A DNA stretch of 46,068 bases from Aurantiochytrium sp. KH105 (Eukaryota; Sar; Bigyra; Thraustochytrida; Thraustochytriidae), in contig BGKB01000288.1 in the NCBI GenBank assembly GCA_003116975.1, positions 1 to 46,068 on the forward strand, given 5' to 3'. The translations under genes and the position numbers were made by a program. Shown piece by piece: positions 8,922-17,686 of the stretch. Under the pieces are notes generated by a model. It was not told where the DNA came from, did no database searches, and worked only from the letters and a program-made list of their open reading frames with translations. The stretch's first letter is position 1, and each line of letters opens with the position of its first letter.

Positions 8922-10853
8922 ATGTCGCCCGATTCTCGCGCTCGGAGAGGACCGCCGGAGCTGGCGGCCTCGCGCGACTCGCTGTCAATGGGAGCGAGGC
9001 GTTTCGCCGCCGCTGCAGTCGCAGCGGTGTTGCTTTACCTCTTTCAGTGGCTCGCGAATAAGGACCAAACGACGAGCCTTGATGTCGTCATTTATGGCGC
9101 AACGCCCAGTGGCATCGCCGCGGCGCTCGCTGTAATGGATACATGGGCTGATGCCCGTGTTGCTATTCTGGAGCCGGCGAACTCTATTGGAGGCATGGCA
9201 ACGCAGGGGATCGGTCTCAGGGATTTCAAATACGTAGAGCTCATGCGCAGTACCATGCGAGAATGGAGCATTTTGAACGCACAATTTTACAATGTCACGT
9301 ACCCTGTGTGGCAGCCAGATAACTTTGTTGGTGAGGCCAGTTTCAAGACACTTCTTGGATCCCGAGGGATCCACGTTTATCTGAATACTAGACTTGAACA
9401 GAATTTTTCCGCCATTCGGAAGACGCCGCATAATCGTCGCCTCATCGCCGCAATCAAGACATATTGCCAAGGTTCTTCGCAATCGCGCTGGTGGACGGCA
9501 AAGTACTTTGTCGACGCCTCCTATGAGGGCGATCTTTTACGCTTTTCGGGCGCCTCGTACACGCTCGGACGCGAGGCAAATTCACCTACAACGAGTCAAG
9601 AGCTGGGGTAACCATGTCTTCGTTAGGCGACTTTGATGTGGATGTGGACCCGATCGGGGTCAACGGTGAACTTCTCCCCTTTGTGAATGGCTTTGGCCCG
9701 AGTGGAGATCCAGGGTCTTCTGGCAAAGGTCTGATGGGTTATAGCATGCGAGTTTGCGTTACCACAAATCTGCAAAAGCGAGTGCCGTTTTCACGTCCCC
9801 CGGAGTACAGCGCACGCACGTATGAGCTCCTTGCGCGGTACTATCGAGCGGGTGGCAATGCCACACCTTATTTGGCGTACCCCTACGTGTCATACCCAGA
9901 AAGGGACAAGTTTGATGTTTGCGACAATGGACAGGTACGTAGATAGATTGATACGCACGTGCGTTTTATGCGTCCACACTTGATCACTTACCCGCAGCGA
10001 CCAGAGAGCGCCTATTTCAACCGACGCTGCAGGTTGGGGCGTTGAATACCCATTAGGCTCGTACGCTGAGCGAGTGCGGATCGCCCAGAAGCATCAGGAG
10101 TACGTGGCAGGCATGTTTTGGTTTCTTCAGACGGATCCTTCCGTGCCGAAAAAGATTCAAGTGCGGACAAAACAACTGGGCCTTTGCAAAGACGAGTGGC
10201 TTGAAAGTGACCATTGGCCCAGTCTCTATGTCCGAGAAGGCCTCCGACTTGTGAGTGACAATGTTTTTGCGCAACGCGACTGCGACGCAGGGTCTGAACC
10301 TCTTGCCGTTGCTAAGACGCGAGAAAGATGGCCAGAAAGAGCGAGCGAAAGGTTTACAAGGAGACTCAGCCAAGAAAGTATCGGTGCCAAACCTTACAAG
10401 ATCCCATGTCGCGACGACAGCATCGGAATTGGCGGTTGGGGATATGATGTTCACATCATTCGCAGATACGCCGAGAAAATTCCGAATGCGGGTTCTCGAA
10501 TGAAATACCGAACTCGCAATGAGGGCCAGACGGATGCTTGGGGAGGTGCTGGATTCTTTGAGCTTCCACGGTCGCTAATTGAACCCAAGCATGATGAGTT
10601 ATCTAATCTCCTCGTCACAACTTGTGCAGCAGCGTCCCACGTGGTCTTTTCCGCAGTCCGCGAGGAACCAACTCTCTGGCAGCTTGGACAGGCAGCAGGA
10701 ACGATCATTGCTCACGCACTTCAGCTTTCAAATCATGCTGAGGTAGTCGCTGTAGGAGATGTACCAACTGCGCTTCTGCAGCGTTCACTTCTTCGTCAAG
10801 GAAGTGTGATACACTGGCCCAGGCGTGACAACTGCAGCTCCACTTCTGGTTAA
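8922..10853 (+). CDS. FAD-dependent oxidoreductase (one intron, apparent frameshift)
   Basis: Flavoprotein of the FAD_oxidored (PF12831-like) group; substrate unknown. Reconstruction: 8922 to about 9583 in one frame, a one-base shift at about 9583, then on to 9934; intron 9935-10004 (GT-AG, 70 bp, phase 0); last exon 10005-10853. About 620 residues. The N-terminus has a membrane segment (about 28-46), then the dinucleotide-binding start DVVIYGATPSGIAAALA (54-70), AILEPANSIGGM, and FVDASYEGDLL. After the shift come YNESRAGV and FVNGFGP. The last exon starts with APISTDAAGWGVEYP and contains REGLRLVSDNVFAQRD, DDSIGIGGWGYDVH, SNLLVTTCAAASHV and WQLGQAAGT, all in family order. At the shift, GREANS must be followed by TYNE, which needs one more base than is present. 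Either a sequencing error or an inactivating deletion explains this. Confidence 0.82.
9935..10004 (+). other. Intron of the FAD oxidoreductase gene
   Basis: The donor is CAG|GTACGT. The acceptor AG at 10003-10004 is chosen over the AG at 9996-9997 because it alone restores the frame that reads GQ-RAPISTDAAGWG across the junction. Confidence 0.8.
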
Positions 10854-11230
10854 GATTGCTCACAACGGTCAGCAGAGGAGAATTATTCTTGCTCGCTTGT
10901 TGCATGTGGATTCTCAGCATGGCGCGGAAGGGTTTCAAGGGGAGCAAGGAGGGGGTGGGGGGCATCCAGACCGGCCGAAACGTTTTTTTCCCAAGGCAGC
11001 CGCCTTGATATCTCGGCGCTTAATAAGGATGTGGCTCTTTCTGGGAGGGAGAACCATCATGACTAGCCTTTGCACCGCAAAAGATTCTGAAGTGCCGAAG
11101 ACTTCCATACGAGGAAGAAAGCCGAAAGGAGAAAATTTATTGTTCAGTTTACGATTGCATATTGGTTATCAGGAAAGGCTGAGTGGAATAGGCGAGAGAG
11201 AAGAATGCAGTGGTCAGCCAGCAGTTCCAA
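10854..11230. other. Convergent 3' intergenic region
   Basis: About 380 bases between two stop codons; presumably the two 3' UTRs. A G-rich stretch at 10,940-10,970 and moderate A/T content follow. No gene seen. Confidence 0.45.
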
Positions 11231-12667
11231 TTATCTCATGGAAGAAGTCCTTCTGAATACGCTCTTTGTGCGATGCCACGTTGATCGGCGAGGTGTGAAC
11301 ACCTGCTCGACGAGCGCAGCCAAGTCTTGGATCTGTTCTTCTCGCTCGTTTCCAATAAGTCTGAGATCAAGTGAAAACGTTGAGGCGTCTCGAAGTAGTT
11401 CGCTCTGGGAACCGCCTTCCAGCTCATCAAACAAGTTCTCGAGGCTGCTGAGAGTGGGGCCCTCCTCGGACGTTCGCAAGAGTATGATCTTCCTTGTTGT
11501 GTCCTTGCCTTCTTTGAGGTAGTCGAAAAGAGCCCTCTGAGCACCCTTATCGCTGAAAAATGCAGGCGTGAGCATTGACAATATGACTGGAGCATGACGC
11601 TCTGCCCTTGCATGAGCTGCGCCTGGGTGTGACGCAGAGTTGGGCTCGTTGGCAGTCGCCAGTTGATTATCAATAACCGAGACATTTCTGCCGATGTTCT
11701 CGTCAATGTCATCTTCATCAATGTCATCTTCCTCGTCATCGTCAGAATCTTCTTCCTCTTCTTCAGCCAGCCAGCTGCACACGACATATTCCGGCAAATG
11801 ATCATCGAGAAGTGCAACAATGCCACGTTCAAGGTTCGATCGTTCAGCGTGGAAAAGGATGACATCGGGGTCGCGCTCTTCTATGTGCTCTTGGCTACGA
11901 TTGTAGACGTCGCCCACACCCGAAGTCATGCCGCTGGTCAGCTGCGATCCATCCTGGACTAAATTAAGAGCCCTTCTTGTGTAAACGCGAAGCAGTTTCT
12001 CTTCGAAATAACTGGGCTTTCCATTTTCGACACAGCACACGACGTGCTCGCACTCGGCAAGGTGCTCGAATGCCTTCTGTAGCTCGCTTACAGAGACACC
12101 AAGACGGTCGAGCATGCCGAGAATGTCGGTCTGGACCTGGCTGGCCATGTGTTGCACATCAACCGCTTCGCTGAAAATATCATCTCCGTCCCCATTGACG
12201 CGCACAACAATCTTTGTGGACTCTTCATTTTCCACTGCTGCGCAAAGGTAGCGCAAGGCATTCGCGTCGTGAAGGAGAGACGGTGTGATGACGACAACAG
12301 TGATGGTGTTGGGCACTTCGAGGTCCTCCTCGTTGTCGTCGTCATCGCTATTGGCTGCGGCCGAACTTCGGGTTGTGAGGTGGAGCTTGCTGAGGGCGTG
12401 GCGGACCTCCTTGCAGATTCGATTCGTAGAGAAGCTGTGCACGACGAGAGCATCCCCTCCTTCAGATAGGTCCAGCTTCTCATCCTCCTCCTCCTCTGGG
12501 TCCCCTAAATGAATGCCGGTCGCATGAGGCCCCCCTTGGGTGCGCGGCCGGGCACTATGGATGCGAGCGCCCCTACCCCACCTTCGGGACCTCATGTTGC
12601 TGGCGAGTTCCCCTTGCTCACCTAGGCGCTGGGCCCGCGCAGGGCCGCCGCAGCACGTGGCGCCCAT
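11231..12667 (-). CDS. Predicted acylated protein with two TIR-like modules
   Basis: 478 residues from the start at 12667; an upstream in-frame ATG at 12856 would add 63 arginine-rich residues. The inner start is preferred because it exposes MGATCCGG, a classic myristoyl/palmitoyl N-terminus. Two similar halves follow. Half 1 (about 72-230) has strand DALVVHSF, a helix, an acidic loop, then ITVVVITPSLL, helix, KIVVRV. Half 2 (about 268-415) has DVILFHAE, a helix, a very acidic loop, then PVILSMLTPAFF, helix, KIILLR. The order of strand, helix, 'I/LTP' strand and next strand resembles TIR domains (DxFxSx ... SPxYxxSxWC). Neither half shows the catalytic glutamate context of NADase TIRs, so an adaptor or scaffold role is more likely. 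The TIR call is fold-level inference. Confidence 0.72.
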   Translation of the reverse strand: MGATCCGGPARAQRLGEQGELASNMRSRRWGRGARIHSARPRTQGGPHATGIHLGDPEEEEDEKLDLSEGGDALVVHSFSTNRICKEVRHALSKLHLTTRSSAAANSDDDDNEEDLEVPNTITVVVITPSLLHDANALRYLCAAVENEESTKIVVRVNGDGDDIFSEAVDVQHMASQVQTDILGMLDRLGVSVSELQKAFEHLAECEHVVCCVENGKPSYFEEKLLRVYTRRALNLVQDGSQLTSGMTSGVGDVYNRSQEHIEERDPDVILFHAERSNLERGIVALLDDHLPEYVVCSWLAEEEEEDSDDDEEDDIDEDDIDENIGRNVSVIDNQLATANEPNSASHPGAAHARAERHAPVILSMLTPAFFSDKGAQRALFDYLKEGKDTTRKIILLRTSEEGPTLSSLENLFDELEGGSQSELLRDASTFSLDLRLIGNEREEQIQDLAALVEQVFTPRRSTWHRTKSVFRRTSSMR

Positions 12668-13636
12668 GTTCAACGTGCGTCTTCGCTTTCGTTCGTTCGT
12701 TCGTTCGTTCTCCGCTCGCTCACTCGGCTGCAGAGGGCGGCAAATGTACGCGCCTCCGCTCTGCCGCCCGCGCCGCCGTTTTCCTGTGTCAAGTTCGGGT
12801 TCTGTCCACGGTCGCCGCGAGCCCGCGCAGCGTTGTGACTCGATTGTCGCTTTCATGACACTGCGCCTCGCCGAGCCTTATCAGCAGCCAGCAGCTGGCG
12901 TGGCACGTGCAAGCGCGGTTAGGACCTCATAGCCGTTTTCTATGGGTTACGCCGCCTTCATTCCTGGTCTCCGCAGACCAAACCCGGTCAGTATCACGCT
13001 AGCAGTAGGCCTAGGTCCTAGGCCGAGGTCTAGGATAGCCCGAGGTGTCCACGCAGCTGCAGCCAGCGCAGCTGGACACCGCGCGCGTTGGTTGCTCGCG
13101 CTCTGCGCTGGCCCCGCTGGGCAGCGCAGACAGCTGCAGGCAGGCAGCTGCAGGCAGGCGGCTGCAGGCAGGCAGGCAGCCAGCCAGCCAGCCAGCCAGA
13201 AAGGCAGCAAGGAGGGAGAAAAGGAGGGTTTTTGCGGCAGCTCAGCTTGCCCCCGCCGTCGAAGTTTGTGCCAAGGAGGTGTGTACGCCTGAGTGTCCAC
13301 GCGCGCACTCCGGGTGTGTGCATGTGCTTCGTTTTCTTTTTTTCTCTTTTCCCTCCTTTTTTGGAGCAGCCGCACCGCGACAGTGCCATGGCAAGGGAGA
13401 AGGAGGAGAAGGAGAGGGAGAAGGAGAAGGATCCTAGGCCTAGCTCATGTGTTGCGACTCCGAAGAAAAGATAGATCTTGACCTCGGGCGTGATTTACCG
13501 CAAGGCAGACCACCAAGGACGCCGCCGCGCGGACGGGCACGCGCGAAGGAAAGGAGGAGGGCGCGCGCGCTCGGAGGGAGGGAGGGAGGGAGGGAGAAAG
13601 GGAAGTTCGCAGCTGCCGCGGCAGCGGCTGCGCGAG
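12668..13636. other. Divergent intergenic region with simple repeats
   Basis: About 970 bases between two start codons. It contains a CGTT tetranucleotide run (about 12,691-12,712), CCTAGG-rich palindromic sequence (13,003-13,035 and 13,431-13,445), a CAGG/CAGC repeat (13,137-13,199), a pyrimidine-rich then GAGGGA-rich stretch (13,330-13,600). Promoters of the TIR-like gene and the myotubularin gene are expected here. An in-frame ATG at 13478 for the plus-strand gene is treated as leader. Confidence 0.5.
13137..13199. repeat. CAGG/CAGC tetranucleotide repeat
   Basis: Interrupted runs of CAGG with CAGCTG inserts turn into a perfect CAGC run at the right end. It is simple-sequence DNA in the upstream region of the myotubularin gene. 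Confidence 0.8.
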
Positions 13637-16600
13637 ATGGCGGCCTCGCTCCGCACGGCTGCCCCGCTCCTCACGGCATGGATGGACGGCGAGGAGGAGG
13701 AGGAGGAGGACGACGACGACGCGGGCACGGAGGCCGACTCGGACGGGTTCGCAGGCTCGGCCGCAGAGTCCGCCTCGGACGCCGAAGAAATGCTCCTAGG
13801 CGCCGTTCTCGAGGTGACGCCGGCGCTCGAGGTGGGCCTCGACCCGCGGCAGCAGCGGGCGGGCTCGACGGGCCTGGAGTCGCTGCGGGCCAAGTCGAAG
13901 TCGTCGCTAGCGCGAAGGCTGAGCAAGCGACATATCACAGCCCCAGGGCAGTCGCTAGCGACAGTAGCAGCGACGGTCCCGGCCGCGAGCCTTGAAAGTG
14001 CAGAGGATGAAGCCATAGCAAGTATGCGCGCCTCGAGTGGGGATCTCGGCACGCTAGAAGGTTTCTCAGGTGACCCCTCTGCGGACTCCCCTCGATCCGC
14101 GCCCGATCCCGGTGACCCTCGGAAGAGACCGATGAGCTGGGCGTACCCCAGCACGAGCACCAGCAGGAGCCGAGGTGACGATGCTGGACGTGGGGCCTCT
14201 GCAAAGTTTGGGTCGAGTGTGATTCGGCAAACCTCGGGCAAGTTTGGTATTGGAAACCTGCGGCATCCCAAAACGTCCTCGCGAGAGCGCAAGCCGTCAG
14301 TCCATCAGCGAAAAGTGTCATTGACTGGGTCTTATCCTGCGCCTGCATCACCAAGCAAGCCGCACCAGTCGCCTTTTGATCCACCCAAGCGAGTCGACCA
14401 GCCCGGGGCCAAGTCATCAGCGCGAACCTCAGACCGGCGGCGGCTTCAGCACTTTAGCGATTCTGCCACCTCGTGGCTTCCCAAAAACTTCGCTCCCGAG
14501 TGTTATGGATGCAAGACGAAGTTCTGGTGGATGGCACCAAATTGGACAAAGCACCACTGCCGCAAATGCGGAATGGTTTTCTGCAATGCGTGCTCGCAGT
14601 TCCGCGCTGTTCTCGAGCCTGACTCCGCACCAGTCCGTATTTGCAAGAACTGTTTTCAGGAATTGGAGGCCAAGAAAGGGCCTCAGAATGGACCAGCGCC
14701 CGTGAACGCGGTCACGGGAGCCACGCGCGCGTCGCGCAAAGGCGATCCTGCCAGCACCGCTTTCGTGACGGCCTCCGGCTCGGCGTCAGGCCCTGCGATG
14801 CCCGGCTCATCAGCCTCTTCCTGGATGCTCCCGGGCGAGAAGCTTGTGGGTCATTTTGAGCGGATCTGGTTTGAAAATGAGCCGCAGGCCAGCGTTATGC
14901 TGACAACATTTCAATTGATCATCTTCAGCCCCGAGTCATCCGGGCGCGCCGTAGCGTGCATCCCGCTCATGTCCATCGAGCGCATCGAGATTCTGCTCAA
15001 CGACGTATGCGAGGCGGGCATTTTGAACATTTATTGTAAAAACCTACGGTTCGTACGCCTCGTCGTGCTTGGAATGGTTTCGGAGCAGCGCTTCTCTACA
15101 TTTCATGAGCTCGAGCACGCGCTCGTGCGGCTGAGCTTCCCAGCCGCTACGTCTTTTAAGCATCACGAAGTATTTGCCTGCGTTCTCAAATTCTCGATCG
15201 TGGATCCCCCGCCCCGTGGGGACGATCTTCTTTCATTCTCAGGGTGCTGTCTTGACTGCCATGTAGACGATCATGCCGAGCTTGAGCGGCTCGTGGGGGA
15301 CAACCCAAATTGGCGCGTCTCGACCGTGAATCAGTCATTTGCTCTTTGCGCTTCGTACCCACGTTTCCTTGCCGTGCCCACTAAAGTGAGCGATACAGAG
15401 CTTCGTCTCGTGGCAGACTTTCGTATCCGTCGTCGCATCCCGATTCTCTCATGGATTGACCCAGAGCATCACGTTTCGATTTGCCGCTGCAGTCAGCCCA
15501 AGTCAGGACCCTGGTACCGGCGTTCAATCGCCGACGAGAAGCTGATTCGGGAAATAGCATTGACAGCCAAGTCAGGCCTCGTCATTGTAGATGCGCGTCC
15601 GCCATCAAACGCAAGCGCCAACCGTATCAAGGCTGGCGGCGGCTTTGAGGACATTGCCAACTATAACAGTCACACGGGCCAAAGTCCGGTCTCCATTGAA
15701 TTTATGAACCTGGAGAATACCAAGACTGTGCGCGCAAGCATGAATAAGCTCAAGCGCCTCGTGGGTCATCGTCTCAAGCAGCAGCGAAAATTCGTGCTTG
15801 GCCCTCACGGCAAGTTTGTTCTGGCTGATGCGCACATGCACCCAGGGGCCTTTGAGCTCGACGATGAGGAGGCGGTAGAATTTGAAATCCAATGGCTGAC
15901 AAGGCTGGCGGACTCGCGCTGGATGCACCTTCTCTCATACATTCTCCGCGCTTCTTGCAGAGTGGTCCAGATTGTGAAAGATGAGCGCAAGTCTGTCCTT
16001 GTGCATTGCTCCGACGGCTGGGATCGCACAGCTCAAATCGTCTCGCTCGCCGTCCTCTGCATGGATGGCTATTACCGCACGCTTCGTGGCTTCGTTTCCC
16101 TTGTGGAAAAGGATTGGCTTTCGGTGGGTCATGCTTTTCGCACGCGATACGGCACAGGGGCCCCTCCCGGATCCAATTCCACCCGGGAGGTTATCGAAGC
16201 TTCTTCCTCACACGTAGCCCCGGTTTTTGTACAATTTATGGACTGCGTGTCGCAGCTCCTGCACCAGTTTCCTGCCGCGTTCGAGTTTAGCGAGGGCCTG
16301 CTCGTGACGATTTTGGATCGTGTGTACTCGGCTCAATTTGGCAATTTTCTTGTGAACACACGCAAGGAAGCACTTGATCATCAGCTCCCTCTCACTTCAT
16401 ATTGCGCGTGGGATGATCTGTTGCATGATCCAGGGCGATTTGAGAACCCCGTGTACCAGGCTGACTCCCAAACAGCGAGCGCAACCTTGCGTCCAGCCTT
16501 TGGCACCAAAAATCTTCAACTTTGGCGGGCATATTTTCTTCGCTATGACCAGACATGCCGCGATGAGGATCTTGCGAGCATACCGTCGGAAGTGCACGAG

Positions 16601-17125
16601 TTTCCCGCGGCTGCAACCCTCGAGGCCTCGAATTTGATGGCGAAACACAAAGCCAGTGGTACGCATAAAACTTCAAGCCCCTCGAAGCGCCAAGGTTCCC
16701 TTGTGGAACTCATGATCAATACTTCTCTTGACGACGCCCAAGGGTCTCTCCGCGATGCGCGCGCAGCAAGGGGCTCCTTATCTTATCTCACTTCTGACAG
16801 GAAATCCAAAAACGAACGTGGCCCCAAATCTTTCAGCAAGAGCGACAGCAACAGCGGCGATGGCGACAAGGAGGGTAGCGGATGCGAAAGCAGAGACAGC
16901 AGCGAAGCCCAGGTCAACGAAAATGAAAATAGCAATTCGAAGAGCGTCGACGAGGGATTTGCTCAAGATGCCGATGACGTCGATGTCGAAGCCGAAGCTG
17001 AAGGCGGCTCCGATGCAGTTGGGACTTTCAAAGCGGAGCCTTTTGGCGCAGAGGACTCCGAGAGCTCTCCAATGATCGTTGCGCGTGCGCAAAGTGACTC
17101 ACAACTCGCACCACTTCAACCATGA
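13637..17125 (+). CDS. FYVE-GRAM-myotubularin phosphoinositide 3-phosphatase
   Basis: Predicted to remove the 3-phosphate from PI3P or PI(3,5)P2 on endosomes. From the start at 13637 it has 1162 residues; an ATG at 13478 would add 53 Arg/Gly-rich residues. Order: acidic, Ser-rich N-terminus; FYVE zinc finger about 285-342 (Cys289 to Cys336) with TKHHCRKCG, a good match to the PI3P-binding R/KHHCR motif; PH-GRAM about 393-505; phosphatase about 570-960 with IPILSWI, CRCSQP, VDARPPSNASAN, and active site HCSDGWDRT (Cys791, Arg797, the CX5R motif) so it is predicted active; acidic Ser/Asp/Glu-rich tail. In human MTMR3/4 the FYVE lies at the C-terminus, whereas here it precedes GRAM. One exon, 3.5 kb. 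It converges on the sulfotransferase. Confidence 0.95.
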   Translation: MAASLRTAAPLLTAWMDGEEEEEEDDDDAGTEADSDGFAGSAAESASDAEEMLLGAVLEVTPALEVGLDPRQQRAGSTGLESLRAKSKSSLARRLSKRHITAPGQSLATVAATVPAASLESAEDEAIASMRASSGDLGTLEGFSGDPSADSPRSAPDPGDPRKRPMSWAYPSTSTSRSRGDDAGRGASAKFGSSVIRQTSGKFGIGNLRHPKTSSRERKPSVHQRKVSLTGSYPAPASPSKPHQSPFDPPKRVDQPGAKSSARTSDRRRLQHFSDSATSWLPKNFAPECYGCKTKFWWMAPNWTKHHCRKCGMVFCNACSQFRAVLEPDSAPVRICKNCFQELEAKKGPQNGPAPVNAVTGATRASRKGDPASTAFVTASGSASGPAMPGSSASSWMLPGEKLVGHFERIWFENEPQASVMLTTFQLIIFSPESSGRAVACIPLMSIERIEILLNDVCEAGILNIYCKNLRFVRLVVLGMVSEQRFSTFHELEHALVRLSFPAATSFKHHEVFACVLKFSIVDPPPRGDDLLSFSGCCLDCHVDDHAELERLVGDNPNWRVSTVNQSFALCASYPRFLAVPTKVSDTELRLVADFRIRRRIPILSWIDPEHHVSICRCSQPKSGPWYRRSIADEKLIREIALTAKSGLVIVDARPPSNASANRIKAGGGFEDIANYNSHTGQSPVSIEFMNLENTKTVRASMNKLKRLVGHRLKQQRKFVLGPHGKFVLADAHMHPGAFELDDEEAVEFEIQWLTRLADSRWMHLLSYILRASCRVVQIVKDERKSVLVHCSDGWDRTAQIVSLAVLCMDGYYRTLRGFVSLVEKDWLSVGHAFRTRYGTGAPPGSNSTREVIEASSSHVAPVFVQFMDCVSQLLHQFPAAFEFSEGLLVTILDRVYSAQFGNFLVNTRKEALDHQLPLTSYCAWDDLLHDPGRFENPVYQADSQTASATLRPAFGTKNLQLWRAYFLRYDQTCRDEDLASIPSEVHEFPAAATLEASNLMAKHKASGTHKTSSPSKRQGSLVELMINTSLDDAQGSLRDARAARGSLSYLTSDRKSKNERGPKSFSKSDSNSGDGDKEGSGCESRDSSEAQVNENENSNSKSVDEGFAQDADDVDVEAEAEGGSDAVGTFKAEPFGAEDSESSPMIVARAQSDSQLAPLQP

Positions 17126-17686
17126 TGGAAAATCAGCTCATGCAGAGCCCCGCTTCTCGATCTTGTCTTGCAGATCTTTTTGGAAACCAAATTACGGGTT
17201 GTCATAGAAGCAGCGGAGGTGATGGTCACGAGAGACGGCGGTGCAGAGGAGAGTAAGCTTTGTACAAGAACAGTATCATACCGAAGCGGGCGTCTGAAAG
17301 TCATGTGACCTCAAGTTTGTGGCGAAACCCTCCATTATTGAGTTCGCCGCTGAGGCAGCCGCGTAGCGGGATGAGCCGATGACTGCACGCCGAGGATACC
17401 GCATACTTATTTATGGGATTGAGAAAGAAATGTATTGCATGCAAAGTAAACCGAGAGACGGGCGGGGTGACGCAAAGGTTTCTTCAAAAAAAGACAAAGA
17501 AGAGAAAATTGCCTTATTGCTTGACTGGTTTTGTTGGAAAATTGCTCGGGCTAATTTTGATGGTCTCTGTGTTGAGGAAGAAAAGGAAAGAGAATGAAGA
17601 GGCGTGCATATAATGACTTGCGAGGGGCCTTGCACGAAAGGGCCCAAGTCACATGAAATATAGATACGCGCAAAAGCATGTGGACG
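17126..17686. other. Convergent 3' intergenic region
   Basis: About 560 bases between two stop codons, A/T-richer than the flanks, with A-rich stretches near 17,480-17,510 and 17,570-17,600. No gene or structured RNA recognised. Confidence 0.45.

Noticed and set aside
13495..14292. 265-residue minus-strand frame over the myotubularin start
   Set aside because: A Ser/Pro-rich shadow of the acidic, Ser-rich N-terminus on the opposite strand.
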